Part shown: positions 1 to 7,976 of the stretch, in pieces
Position numbering within the stretch: position 1 is the first letter of the stretch
How the letters are laid out: each line of letters begins with the position of its first letter
Assembly: GCA_030748495.1 (NCBI GenBank)
Contig: JASMLX010000049.1
Location: forward strand, 1 to 44,134
DNA: 44,134 nt
Direction of reading: 5' to 3'
Origin: Candidatus Poribacteria bacterium
Lineage (GTDB): Bacteria; Poribacteria; WGA-4E; UBA9662
Position numbers and translations under genes: made by a program
The notes under the pieces: model-generated
Told to the model about the DNA's origin: nothing
Databases searched by the model: none
The model's input: only the letters and a program-made list of their open reading frames with translations

Positions 1-131
1 TTCATCTGATCGTCAATCAAGTCGGTCAACTTCTGGCTTTTAAAGTTACGACCGGCAATGTCAATGATCGAACAGCGATTAAAGACTGATGTCAAGGCCT
101 GACGGGCAAGCTTTTGGCCGAGAAGGGATAT
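1..131 (+). pseudogene. IS982-like transposase fragment
   Basis: Reading from base 3 on the plus strand gives HLIVNQVGQLLAFKVTTGN, then VNDRTAIKD, a stop, and QGLTGKLLAEKGYL. This pattern (a substrate-like 'HL+VN..G.LLAF..T.GNV.DR' block followed by 'GKL..+KGY') is typical of the catalytic region of IS982-family DDE transposases. The fragment runs in from outside the window and stops where the IS5-like element begins. The in-frame stop and the abrupt loss of similarity show it is dead. Family assignment is from motif memory only. Confidence 0.6.
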
Positions 132-1004
132 CTAGAAGCCATTTCAAAACGGCCTCAATGTAATCAGGATGCAAGCAAGGTCAAAGAAAGCTTGGTAGAT
201 CTGAATTTCTCTTTCCCAACCAACAAGCTAGTCGTCGCCAGTTTGGCCGCCATGCCAAAGTCGGCTTAACCTTCCATCGACGCCTGTCAGGCCGCAATTT
301 GCCACCATCTTCATCTTTCTTGGTCTGCTTGTTTTACGCTACCGACAGATCAATTCAATGTCGCCTTTCAACTGCTTTTGGTCAAGCGGATCACTGTCGG
401 ACCCTTTATCCACTATGATGCGGACAGGATTTTGCCGCGGTCGACCATCACCTTTTCTCGGCACCGCAATCTTCTCAATCGTGGGTTGCAACTGTTTTAT
501 TTCACTCGCCGAGGCCGAATCCAGATCAGCACCGATAGGGACTGCCTGGCCATCGACCACCACCATCCACCCTTGCTGCCTTTGCTCTTTCCAAGGCTTG
601 GGCCCTTTTTTTGGCCCAGGCCAAACTGCTACCGGCCAAGGTTTCTGGCCAATCTAACTGGACCTGTTGGTTCAGTTTTGACAGGAACTTAGGCCATATT
701 TTAAGCCAAACACCTTGCTCTTCCCATGGCTGCAATCTTGACCAGCAAGTGCTAGCTGGTGGATATTGATCAGGTAAGTCATTCCATCTGGCACCACTTC
801 GCAAGACCCAGATAATGCCGTCAAACACTTGCCTGTTGCCTCTGGGCTTGGGTTCACCTTTGGCTGAAGGCTGAGGTTTTGGCCGCCAGGGTCAAGTCTG
901 ATCCATTGTCCATCAAAAGTTCCTGTTTAGACCCAACTTAAACTAGATCTAACTCCTTTAGATGTGCAAGTTTAAATTGTATTTAGTTTTGAAATAGCTT
1001 CTAG
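132..1004. mobile_element. Decayed IS5-family insertion sequence with terminal inverted repeats
   Basis: Bases 132-150 (ctagaagccatttcaaaac) and the reverse complement of 986-1004 (ctagaagctatttcaaaac) match at 18 of 19 positions. The outermost CTAG at each end is palindromic and could be a 4-bp target duplication, leaving an element of about 865 bp, a normal size for IS5-family elements. The interior codes on the minus strand for an IS5-type transposase broken by frameshifts and stops. The left edge interrupts an IS982-like fragment, so the elements are nested. The right edge abuts a duplicated gene-start segment. Confidence 0.75.
136..913 (-). pseudogene. IS5-family transposase pseudogene
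   Basis: The minus strand starts at an ATG (913-911) and, after an early frameshift, reads WRPKPQPSAKGEPKPRGNRQ and VFDGIIWVLRSGARWNDLP. This is the N-terminal helix-turn-helix block of IS5-group transposases. A second frame carries the catalytic middle (VVVDGQAVPIGADLD and IIVDKGSDSDPL, normally ADKGYDSD). A third frame carries the C-terminal block RRRWKVKPTLAW, where family members have RRWKVERTFAW, so the catalytic glutamate is changed to lysine. At least two frameshifts and two stops (about 337-339 and near 190) separate these pieces. The reading runs into the left terminal inverted repeat. It cannot encode an active enzyme. Confidence 0.8.
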
Positions 1005-1048
1005 GTTTTTCGTTATTTCTAATGGAAATAGAAATGAAGAGGTTTGGT
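1005..1048 (+). repeat. 44-bp duplicate of the downstream gene start, copy A
   Basis: Bases 1005-1048 match 1169-1212 at 42 of 44 positions. The repeat includes the ribosome-binding region and first codons of the secreted-protein gene at 1198. Here the ATG at 1034 opens an 18-codon reading frame that stops at 1088-1090, so this is a remnant. Its left end lies exactly at the right edge of the IS element. Confidence 0.85.
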
Positions 1049-1168
1049 CGAAATCTGTACCGAATAGATGTCCTTAAGGTGGGTATTTGAAGTCGAGAAC
1101 CGCTTCAGTTCTCCTTGCGAATTTTGTTAGTCCGGGTTAAACTTCCAGATGCTTTTAACTAAAAATAA

Positions 1169-1212
1169 GTTTTTCGTTATTTCTAATGGAGATAGAAATG
1201 AAGAAGTTTGGT
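1169..1212 (+). repeat. 44-bp duplicate, copy B (start of the intact gene)
   Basis: This is the intact partner of 1005-1048. It contains GGAG at 1188-1191 and the ATG at 1198, six bases apart, which supports 1198 rather than the upstream in-frame ATG at 1186 as the start of the secreted protein. Confidence 0.85.
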
Positions 1213-1959
1213 GAGAATGTAGCGTTCCAGCTTTTGCTTGTTTCTCTTTTTGTGTTTGTTAATACTCTTGGACACGCGCTAACGTATGATTTCGTTGGCC
1301 CGGATGCCAAGAAATGGTTCGATGAATTTGTCAAGAGTCCAGATATGACTAAGTCTGGAGATGCCGGATGGCATTTAACTGGAAACGGATTAGAAACAGA
1401 TGACAATGTTGGCACCGGACATCAAAGAATTGGAGTTAAAAAGGATTGGACCGATTACACTCTCGAGTCCAAATACCAGTATGTAAAGCAAGGTGCCCAC
1501 AAAGAAGCCCATCTTTACATTCGTTGGAATGATGAAAAGAATAATTACTTTTTCCGAACCATAGGGCGAAAAAATGGCGGTGGAGCGGGAAGTGGTTATA
1601 GTATTGAATGGCTTCGTAAAGTTGCAGGAAAAGATAACGAAGGTGATCTTACTAAGGATGGGGATGACATAAAAATCCTTGGTAAGTTACAAGACAAGAC
1701 TCTCTATGGCCTTCGAGGTGAGATTAAAGGTGAATTACTAAAAGTTGATTTCTTTAAAGACAACAAATGGATCCCAATCGGAGAGGTGAAATACCCCGGT
1801 ACTCATAAGAAAGGTGGGATTGGTGTTGGTCGTGCCACTGCTCAGGTTGCCTGGAAATACTTGAAAGTCAATGGACCTGGAATTCCCGGAGATACTACCA
1901 CACGTGTGGAAGCCTTAAACAAAGTTGCTACGACTTGGGGTAAGTTGAAAAAGTATTAG
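1198..1959 (+). CDS. Secreted protein, concanavalin-like/DUF1080-type fold, paralogue 1
   Basis: The protein has 253 residues with an N-terminal signal peptide (MKKF..., hydrophobic LLLVSLFVFV, likely cleavage after GHA). The body is rich in beta-strand patterns with aromatic and glycine motifs such as AHLYIRWNDEKNNYFFRTIG and GGIGVGRATAQVAWKYLKVN. This resembles the LamG/3-keto-disaccharide-hydrolase (DUF1080) type of jelly-roll, which binds or cleaves sugars; the match is by pattern only and no catalytic residues can be assigned. The C-terminus ends in KVATTWGKLKKY. Start chosen at 1198 because GGAG lies six bases upstream. It is followed by a perfect hairpin and by a close paralogue. Function is unknown; export to the periplasm or outside is likely. 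Confidence 0.8.
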   Translation: MKKFGENVAFQLLLVSLFVFVNTLGHALTYDFVGPDAKKWFDEFVKSPDMTKSGDAGWHLTGNGLETDDNVGTGHQRIGVKKDWTDYTLESKYQYVKQGAHKEAHLYIRWNDEKNNYFFRTIGRKNGGGAGSGYSIEWLRKVAGKDNEGDLTKDGDDIKILGKLQDKTLYGLRGEIKGELLKVDFFKDNKWIPIGEVKYPGTHKKGGIGVGRATAQVAWKYLKVNGPGIPGDTTTRVEALNKVATTWGKLKKY

Positions 1960-1974
1960 GATCTGACAAACTAA

Positions 1975-2010
1975 TGATTAAAGGATAAAAATTCATTTAT
2001 CCTTTAATCA
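1975..2010. terminator. Perfect 15-bp stem hairpin between the paralogues
   Basis: TGATTAAAGGATAAA (1975-1989) pairs perfectly with TTTATCCTTTAATCA (1996-2010) around a six-base loop. It is AT-rich and has no long T-run after it, so it may be a weak or bidirectional terminator or an mRNA-end stabiliser rather than a canonical intrinsic terminator. Confidence 0.6.
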
Positions 2011-2070
2011 CTTAAAATTTAATTCTTTGTCCTGCAAATAAAAAGGTTAGGATAACAAGAGGAAAAAGAA

Positions 2071-2829
2071 ATGCAAAAGAAAATTCATCAGTTATTGTTT
2101 TTCAATTTATCTATGATTATGCTGTTGATCTTCAGTAGTCTTAGTAGCTATGCATTAACCTTTGACTTTGTGGGTCAAGATGCAAAAAAATGGTTTAACG
2201 AATTTGTCAAACACAAAAATGTTGAACTTGGTGCTGGCGATGCCGGTTGGCAATTGACCAAGCACGGTTTGACCACTGACAACAATGTTGGTACAGGCCA
2301 CCAAAGAATCGGTGTTTTTGAAGAAAAATGGACAGACTATACCATTGAATCGAAGTATCAGTATCTGAAGTTTGGTGCCCACAAGGAAGCTCACCTTTAT
2401 ATCCGCTGGGTTGATGAAGGGAGCAACTACTTCTTTCGAACTATAGGACGAAAGAATGGTGGTGGTGCGGGAAGTGGCTATAGTATTGAATGGCTGCGCA
2501 AAATCGGTGGTAAAGATAATGAAGGTGATATCACCGACGACAAGAAAATCGTAGGTGAATTAAAAGAGAAAGTACTCTATGGCTTGCGTGGGGAAATCAA
2601 AGGCCAACTGCTGACCGTTGATTTTTTCAAAGGTAATAAATGGCAAAAAGCAGGTGAAATAGAATATCCAGGCCCTCATAAAAAAGGTGGAATCGGCGTC
2701 GGACGAGCGACGGCCGAGGTTGCTTGGCAATATCTGCGCGTCAACGGGAAAGGCATTCCGAAGGATAACCTGCCAGTGGAAACCTTAAACAAACTGGCAA
2801 CCACATGGGGCAAACTAAAAAGGCCATAA
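2071..2829 (+). CDS. Secreted protein, concanavalin-like/DUF1080-type fold, paralogue 2
   Basis: The protein has 252 residues and aligns end to end with the protein at 1198, identical at most positions by eye after the signal peptide. Shared blocks include GTGHQRIGV, GAHKEAHLYIRW and GGGAGSGYSIEWLRK. The signal peptide (MQKKIHQLLFFNLSMIMLL..., cleavage after SSYA) is unrelated in sequence to that of paralogue 1, while the mature parts start identically (LTFDFVG versus LTYDFVG). The C-terminus is NKLATTWGKLKRP. GAGG lies about nine bases before the ATG. A strong terminator follows. A sugar-binding or glycosidase-like role is inference from fold resemblance. Confidence 0.8.
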   Translation: MQKKIHQLLFFNLSMIMLLIFSSLSSYALTFDFVGQDAKKWFNEFVKHKNVELGAGDAGWQLTKHGLTTDNNVGTGHQRIGVFEEKWTDYTIESKYQYLKFGAHKEAHLYIRWVDEGSNYFFRTIGRKNGGGAGSGYSIEWLRKIGGKDNEGDITDDKKIVGELKEKVLYGLRGEIKGQLLTVDFFKGNKWQKAGEIEYPGPHKKGGIGVGRATAEVAWQYLRVNGKGIPKDNLPVETLNKLATTWGKLKRP

Positions 2830-2869
2830 TTGGCAATTTAACAGCGAATCTATAAAATCAAACATTGTT

Positions 2870-2901
2870 GCCGGGGTTCTTCCGAATCCCGGCATTTTTT
2901 T
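2870..2901 (+). terminator. Intrinsic terminator after the paralogue pair
   Basis: GCCGGGGTTC (2870-2879) pairs with GAATCCCGGC (2884-2893) with one G-T wobble around a four-base loop, followed by A and seven T. It ends only seven bases before the GTG that opens the next gene, so that gene needs readthrough or a start further downstream. Confidence 0.85.
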
Positions 2902-2907
2902 GAAGTA

Positions 2908-4574
2908 GTGTTCAGGATAAAAAGAAGACCGGTAGATTGGGTCGCATTATTATTTAATATATACTGTTCTATTGGCCTCTGTTCACCCACTATAGGCCAA
3001 CGGGCTAAGTTTATCGACGTCTCCAAAACTGTGGGATTAGCGACGGTAACATATGCCGGCAGCCAAGAAAAAAAACATTTGCTGGAATCAACTGGTAACG
3101 GGGCGGCTTTTCTTGATTATGATCGTGACGGGCACGTAGATATTTATTTGGTAAATGGGTGGAAAATCACCAAACATTCTCCATCGATAAAGGGCAGAAA
3201 CGCCCTGTATCACAATCGAGGTGATGGTACTTTTGAGGACCGAACTGCCGCTGCAGGTGTTGGTGATAATAGTTGGGGATGTGGCGTTTGTGTGGCTGAC
3301 GTCGATGGAGATGGGTGGCTTGATCTCTACGTCACCAATTTTGGACCAAATTGCTTCTACAGGAACAATGGAGATGGAACGTTTAGTAATCTGGCCGAAC
3401 AGTCTGGTATTGCGGACGCCGGATGGAGTGTTGGCTCGACATTCTTTGATGCTGATAACGATAATGATTTGGATTTATACGTGGTAAATTACGTTGATAG
3501 CTCCATTGCCGAAGTCCTAGCAGTAAAAAGAACTCTGGATTGGCAGGGGGTAGAGAAAGTAATGGTTGGCCCAAAGGGTTTAAAGGGCGGGGAGGACTTC
3601 TTTTATCAGAACGATGGGCATGGAAAATTTGTGGAAAAAACAGCCGAGGCAGGTTTGATCGACATTGAGGAGTTTTACGGGTTGGGTATTTGCGCAACCG
3701 ACTTCGATTTGGATGGGGATACCGATCTTTTCGTCGCCAACGATGCCAATGCCAATTACCTCTATCAAAATGACGGGAGCGGTGTTTTTGTTGAAATCGG
3801 CAGTTTGGCTGGCGTCAGTTACGCCGATTCCGGGGACTCCCAGGCGTGTATGGGAGTCGACTTCGCCGATTATGATAATGATGGTGATTTCGATGGTTGG
3901 GTGACTAATTTTACTGGTGAGTGCAGTAGCTTATATCGCAATATAGATGGTTTTTTTTTGAGAATGCGACGAAATCTGCGGGTTTGTGGCAGCCCACCTA
4001 TTTGCCCATGAGTTGGGGAACCGGATTCTTTGATTATGATAATGATGCCGACCTGGACCTATTCGTTGCCAATGGACATATCTTTCCTCAAGTAGACCGA
4101 CATCTTGAATATGGCCAGTCCTATGCTCAAACCAACCAGCTATTTAGCAATAAAGACGGTGGTTTTAGTGATATATCTGGAGTTGCAGGAGAAGGACTGA
4201 AAGTAAGCTTGTCGAGTCGAGGCACTGCATTTGCCGACTACGACAATGATGGCGACATCGATGTACTGGTGGTAAATATAGATGCTCCACCAACTCTCCT
4301 TCGAAACGAGACAACTCCGGATCTAAATTGGTTGCAGGTGCAAGTTGAAAATAGTTCGGTCATCGGGGTGAAAGTTGTGGTTAAAACTAAGGATTTAAAA
4401 CAGATGCGGGAAGGCCGTTCAGGTAATAGCTATGCTTCTCAGAATGATCTTCGTTTCCATTTTGGACTTGGCGAAAATAGAGAAGCAGAATTAGTAAAGG
4501 TAATATGGCCGGATGGTAGAAGGTCGGAATTCACCGATATTGATGCTAACCAAATCTTAAAAATCGGCAAATAA
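2908..4574 (+). pseudogene. FG-GAP/VCBS repeat protein with ASPIC/UnbV C-terminus, frameshifted
   Basis: Two overlapping frames (2908-4011 and 3984-4574) join into one CRTAC1-like exported protein of about 555 residues. A signal-like segment (VALLFNIYCSIGLCSP) is followed by at least seven acidic calcium-binding FG-GAP motifs: DYDRDGHVDIYLVN, DVDGDGWLDLYVTN, DADNDNDLDLYVVN, DFDLDGDTDLFVAN, DYDNDGDFDGWVTN, DYDNDADLDLFVAN and DYDNDGDIDVLVVN. The end carries an ASPIC/UnbV domain (QMREGRSGNSYASQND, HFGLGE, VIWPDGRR). The break is at nine T (3951-3959): ten T would read DGFFFENATKSAGLW and restore the frame. It may be a sequencing or assembly slip, a real mutation, or a slippage site. The GTG start is uncertain. 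It sits directly before a TPR gene, a pairing common for ASPIC proteins. Confidence 0.8.
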
Positions 4575-4610
4575 TATCTTAACTCTCCTAATCTAACTTT
4601 AGAAAATTAA

Positions 4611-6161
4611 ATGGCTCTATCCTCTTTAATCCAAAGATTAGCTCCAGCAGTTTGGATTTTTTCTCTCTCACTACTATCCATCTGTGATTTGGGTCTGGCG
4701 AACCCAGTTGACCATGCGAAAAAATTATCTGCAGAGGGGATAGAACTTGCTAGACAAAACAGAATAGATGAGGCTATTGATAAGTTTAATCGCGCGGTTG
4801 AGACAAACCCAAGAGACGGGGAAACTTATATTTATCTAGCAAACGCATATCTACAAGTTTCCAACTTGGATGCAGCTGAAGTCGCGTGTCAACAAGCCAA
4901 ACAATTTCTTTTCCCTCAGACGGCCGAAAGTTACGCAACAATGGCGCAAATACGGTACAGACAGGGAGCATTGGAAGCAGCACAAGAGCAATATAACCAA
5001 GCCATAAACCTAGATTCGGATGTCGCAGAATATCACCACGATTTGGCAAATGTCTATCATGGCCTCGGTCAATTTAAGGCAGCAGAAAAAGAATATCTTG
5101 CAACTTTAAATCTCTCTCCTGATTTACCCTCAGTCTATCATAATCTGGGTGAGATTTATCATCTGGAAGGGAAACTCGATCAAGCTATAGAAGCATATCA
5201 AAGATCGTTATCATATTCCGGTGAAGCCCCAAGCACGGAAAAGCGTCTCAATGAAGCGGTTCAAAAAAAACAAGAGTTAATTAGTAGAAAGATCTTACAG
5301 AATCAATTGGCCATCGTAAAGAATCCTGATAACGCACAGAGGTACAGGGAACTCGCTTTGTCTTACTATCGTGCTAGACAGTTAGAAGATGCACTAGAAT
5401 CACTGCAAGTAGCCGCGCATCTGGAGCCTGATTCACAGCAAATACGCCATGACATTGAATCCCTACTCCAACAAAAAAAAGATTCACTTGAGGCTATTCG
5501 CCGTAACCGGTTAAAACGACTTGAAGATGAACCAAAAAACCCCGATTGCCATTACGATCTTGGACTGATCTATTTTAATCAAGATCAGTCGGAAAAAGCA
5601 GAACAACACTTTCGTATTGCACTTGAATCTGCCCCAAATGCCGTCATCATTTGGTTGAATTTAGGCCGATTACTAAAAAATAAAGGCCAGGATACTGCGG
5701 CCAGACAGGCTCTCTTGAAATGTATTGAGTTTGATCCCGACCTCCCGTCAGCCTATCAACATTTAGCCATTCTTGAGAAGGTGAGTGCCAACTATGATCT
5801 CGCAGTTACTTATTTATTGAAAGCCAAATCTATCCTACAATCATACCAGGTCGAGCACAATTCACCATTACCAGTAAAATCTCGATCTGATCTAGCTTTT
5901 GTCAATTTCCACTTGGGGGAGATATACCTTCACCAAAAACGGGTTAAAGATGCAACTACAGCATACCATACTGCTATTCGGTTGAAACCAGACAATCCAC
6001 TATCCTATCTAGGATTAGCTGAGCTATATCAATATATCGGCAATGAAGGTTCAGCTCGCAATTTTTACCACCGTTTTCTGGTGTTAGCCAGACCTCATCA
6101 AAACCTAAGTTCTGAAATAGATAGAGCGGAAAAAACGCTTGAACGCGCAATTGATCAGTAG
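4611..6161 (+). CDS. Secreted tetratricopeptide-repeat protein
   Basis: The protein has 516 residues. It begins with a signal peptide (WIFSLSLLSICDLGLA, cleavage before NPVDHAKK) followed by about nine to ten TPR units across almost the whole length, for example ARQNRIDEAIDKFNRAVETN, EAAQEQYNQAINLDSD and KAAEKEYLATLNLSPD. The unit near residue 300 (NPDCHYDLGLIYFNQDQSEK) starts a second block. TPR arrays are protein-protein scaffolds. It lies 36 bases after the ASPIC/FG-GAP gene and is likely its partner in the same transcript; the pairing is known from several phyla but the joint function is not established. No clear Shine-Dalgarno precedes the ATG. Confidence 0.85.
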   Translation: MALSSLIQRLAPAVWIFSLSLLSICDLGLANPVDHAKKLSAEGIELARQNRIDEAIDKFNRAVETNPRDGETYIYLANAYLQVSNLDAAEVACQQAKQFLFPQTAESYATMAQIRYRQGALEAAQEQYNQAINLDSDVAEYHHDLANVYHGLGQFKAAEKEYLATLNLSPDLPSVYHNLGEIYHLEGKLDQAIEAYQRSLSYSGEAPSTEKRLNEAVQKKQELISRKILQNQLAIVKNPDNAQRYRELALSYYRARQLEDALESLQVAAHLEPDSQQIRHDIESLLQQKKDSLEAIRRNRLKRLEDEPKNPDCHYDLGLIYFNQDQSEKAEQHFRIALESAPNAVIIWLNLGRLLKNKGQDTAARQALLKCIEFDPDLPSAYQHLAILEKVSANYDLAVTYLLKAKSILQSYQVEHNSPLPVKSRSDLAFVNFHLGEIYLHQKRVKDATTAYHTAIRLKPDNPLSYLGLAELYQYIGNEGSARNFYHRFLVLARPHQNLSSEIDRAEKTLERAIDQ

Positions 6162-6169
6162 CTTTTCGA

Positions 6170-6409
6170 CTCTGGTTTAACTTTCCAACGTCCCATATGC
6201 TGCCAAGAGACGCAGTGAGCCCTGTACTTTATAGGCTCGTATTGGCTTTCAGAAAGGGTTAAGGCCAATCAGCCGTTACTTGAATCTTAAACTGGGATAG
6301 GTTCTTGGTTCCTTGATTTAGGAAATTATCTGGCACCGGAATTGACGTCTCTTTAGCACAAAGAGTTGTTACCTGACATCGCCCTAAGCGGTAAAGCGTC
6401 GGTTTTCAT
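6170..6409 (-). pseudogene. Decayed minus-strand gene, unrecognised
   Basis: On the minus strand an ATG at 6409-6407 preceded by GGAG opens MKTDALPLRAMSGNNSLC then stops. The +1-shifted frame continues AKETSIPVPDNFLNQGTKN and LSQFKIQVTADWP, then meets further stops, with a last readable piece TASLGSIWDVGKLNQS. The protein-like composition suggests a former gene following the decayed TPR gene on the same strand. The family is not recognised. Confidence 0.4.
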
Positions 6410-6433
6410 CTCTCCTAATACTTCCTAAGTACT

Positions 6434-7062
6434 TTATTGGCCCTTTAACCTCTCCGTTTCGTTTGTCAATTCAACTATTTTGGCCTTAATTCGATCCAAT
6501 TTGTGTTCGAGTTCAGGCCGATACTGAGCCATGTTGATAAACTTTTTATAAAATATGAGGCTGGCACTGGTCTTCCCTAATTGTAGGTAGACATCACCTA
6601 AACTGGCATAAACATCGACCAGGTCTGGCTTTTAATCGGCTAGCCAATTGGTAGGCGGCTAACGCACGGGTGACGTTACTAGCTCGATTGGTCTGAACCA
6701 AGATAATAGTAGGTTGTCGGGTTGTTTGGGTTGAGATTATTGGCAACCTCCAAATGCTTCAAAGCCTGGTGAGGTAACTTTTGTTGATGTGCAATTAGCC
6801 CCAAATACTTGTGAGCATTACCGTGTTTCGGATAATCTGCTGAAAGATTTTCTTCGCTTCATTCTGATAGCCAAAGTGATCGATGACGAAAGACTAAACA
6901 GAACAGCCACATTCGACGCCAAACGGTCTTGAAGCAATCTTGACAGAGGTCAAAAACACTTGATATACTCATTGGTCGCGTGACTTTACCATCTCTTTTT
7001 GGACTGGTCAAGTCACGCAGTTGGGGTGCGGTAAGTAGGTAGGCGCAAGTTGGTAAGGGCAT
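6434..7062 (-). pseudogene. Decayed TPR-repeat gene
   Basis: The minus strand contains TPR pieces in shifting frames: FGYQNEAKKIFQQII, then KHGNAHKYLGLIAHQQKLPH and QALKHLEVANNLNPNNPTTY (TPR consensus), then PDLVDVYASLGDVYLQLGKT, then the helical tail ELEHKLDRIKAKIVELTNET and a stop at 6436-6434. At least three frameshifts and one internal stop separate them. The ATG at 7062 opens a 67-residue frame lacking TPR character, so the true 5' end is unclear. With the piece at 6170-6409 this explains most of the otherwise gene-free 6162-7092 stretch. Confidence 0.65.
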
Positions 7063-7092
7063 GAATCCTAATAAACAGTGAATTTTAAAGTT

Positions 7093-7869
7093 ATGAAGCG
7101 GACGATTGAAACCATCCAGAGCATGAAACCGGCAGGAGAAAAAGTTGTGGCTTTAACCGCCTACGACTATCCGACTACCCGGATTCTGAATCAGGCCGAA
7201 GTGGACATTATCCTCGTCGGCGATACATTGGGGATGGTCGTTCTCGGCTACGAATCGACAACTTCGGTAACAATGGACGATATTGTTCACCACACACGAG
7301 CAGTTGCTCGTGGTAACCGAACTTGCTTATTGGTAGCAGACCTGCCTTATCGCTCTTATACCTCTATTGATCTAGCAATCGCAAATGCGCAACGATTATT
7401 TGAGGCTGGAGCGGAAGCGGTTAAGCTTGAAGGCTGCCATCCAGAAATCACACAAGCCTTAGTTGAACACAACCTGCCGGTAATGGGGCATATTGGATTA
7501 TTGCCACAGACCACAGATAGGTTTCGCGTCCACGGCCGACGCACCAAGGAGGCACAGGAGATTTTTGACCAAGCCGGAAGGCTGGAAAAGGCCGGCTGTT
7601 TCGCCTTGGTTTTGGAGGCAATAACTCGGCCATTAGCCACTGAAATTACGAATTCGCTAGCGATTCCAACTATCGGTATCGGTGCTGGTGTTGACTGTGA
7701 CGGACAGATCCTGGTCTTACACGACATGCTAGGTCTCTTCGATCGCTTTACGCCGACCTTTGTTAAGCGCTATGCTGATCTGGGCAAAGTTATCTCACGT
7801 GCGGCTACCACCTACCGGCTAGAGGTTCAACAAGGGCTTTTCCCACATCCAGATCATACCTACAAATAA
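7093..7869 (+). CDS. panB: 3-methyl-2-oxobutanoate hydroxymethyltransferase (PanB)
   Basis: PanB transfers a hydroxymethyl group from 5,10-methylene-tetrahydrofolate to 2-oxoisovalerate to make ketopantoate, the first committed step of pantothenate and CoA synthesis, in the cytoplasm. The 258-residue length is typical. Family blocks are present: LTAYDYPTTR, LVGDTLGMVVLGYESTTSVT (metal-binding Asp in VGD), LVADLPYRSY (second metal Asp), AVKLEGC, GHIGLLPQ, FALVLEAI (catalytic Glu) and IPTIGIGAGVDCDGQILVLH. An in-frame GTG at 7078 is possible, but the ATG at 7093 gives the usual N-terminus (MKRTIETIQSMK). Neither has a strong ribosome-binding site. No panC or panD is nearby. Confidence 0.95.
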   Translation: MKRTIETIQSMKPAGEKVVALTAYDYPTTRILNQAEVDIILVGDTLGMVVLGYESTTSVTMDDIVHHTRAVARGNRTCLLVADLPYRSYTSIDLAIANAQRLFEAGAEAVKLEGCHPEITQALVEHNLPVMGHIGLLPQTTDRFRVHGRRTKEAQEIFDQAGRLEKAGCFALVLEAITRPLATEITNSLAIPTIGIGAGVDCDGQILVLHDMLGLFDRFTPTFVKRYADLGKVISRAATTYRLEVQQGLFPHPDHTYK

Positions 7870-7912
7870 CCAAATTAACAATTTAAGATAAAAGGCGGAT
7901 GGTAACTAAAGT

Positions 7913-7930
7913 GCCGCTTCGCCATCGAGG
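7913..7930 (+). repeat. Member of a short dispersed GC-rich repeat
   Basis: gccgcttcgccatcgagg matches the reverse complement of the repeat units at 8899-8932 (ggccacttcgctatcga) and 33598-33610 (ccgcttcgctatc). It lies in the leader of the TIM-barrel gene, which argues against coding use of that stretch. Confidence 0.4.
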
Positions 7931-7964
7931 CTGCTTTATTAATGAAGTGAGCACATCCGTTAGC

Positions 7965-7970
7965 AAGGGA
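7965..7970 (+). promoter_or_regulatory. Shine-Dalgarno deciding the TIM-barrel gene start
   Basis: AAGGGA lies six bases before the ATG at 7977. The longer frame from 7899 would add 26 residues unlike the family and would translate a repeat sequence. Confidence 0.6.
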
Positions 7971-7976
7971 AATCAG

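Noticed and set aside
358..692. Two plus-strand reading frames of about 100 codons
   Set aside because: They are antisense to the IS5-type transposase remnant, whose minus-strand frames carry recognisable transposase motifs.
7899..7976. Longer N-terminus for the TIM-barrel protein
   Set aside because: The extra 26 residues include translation of a dispersed repeat, and the ATG at 7977 has AAGGGA at good spacing and begins directly at strand 1.
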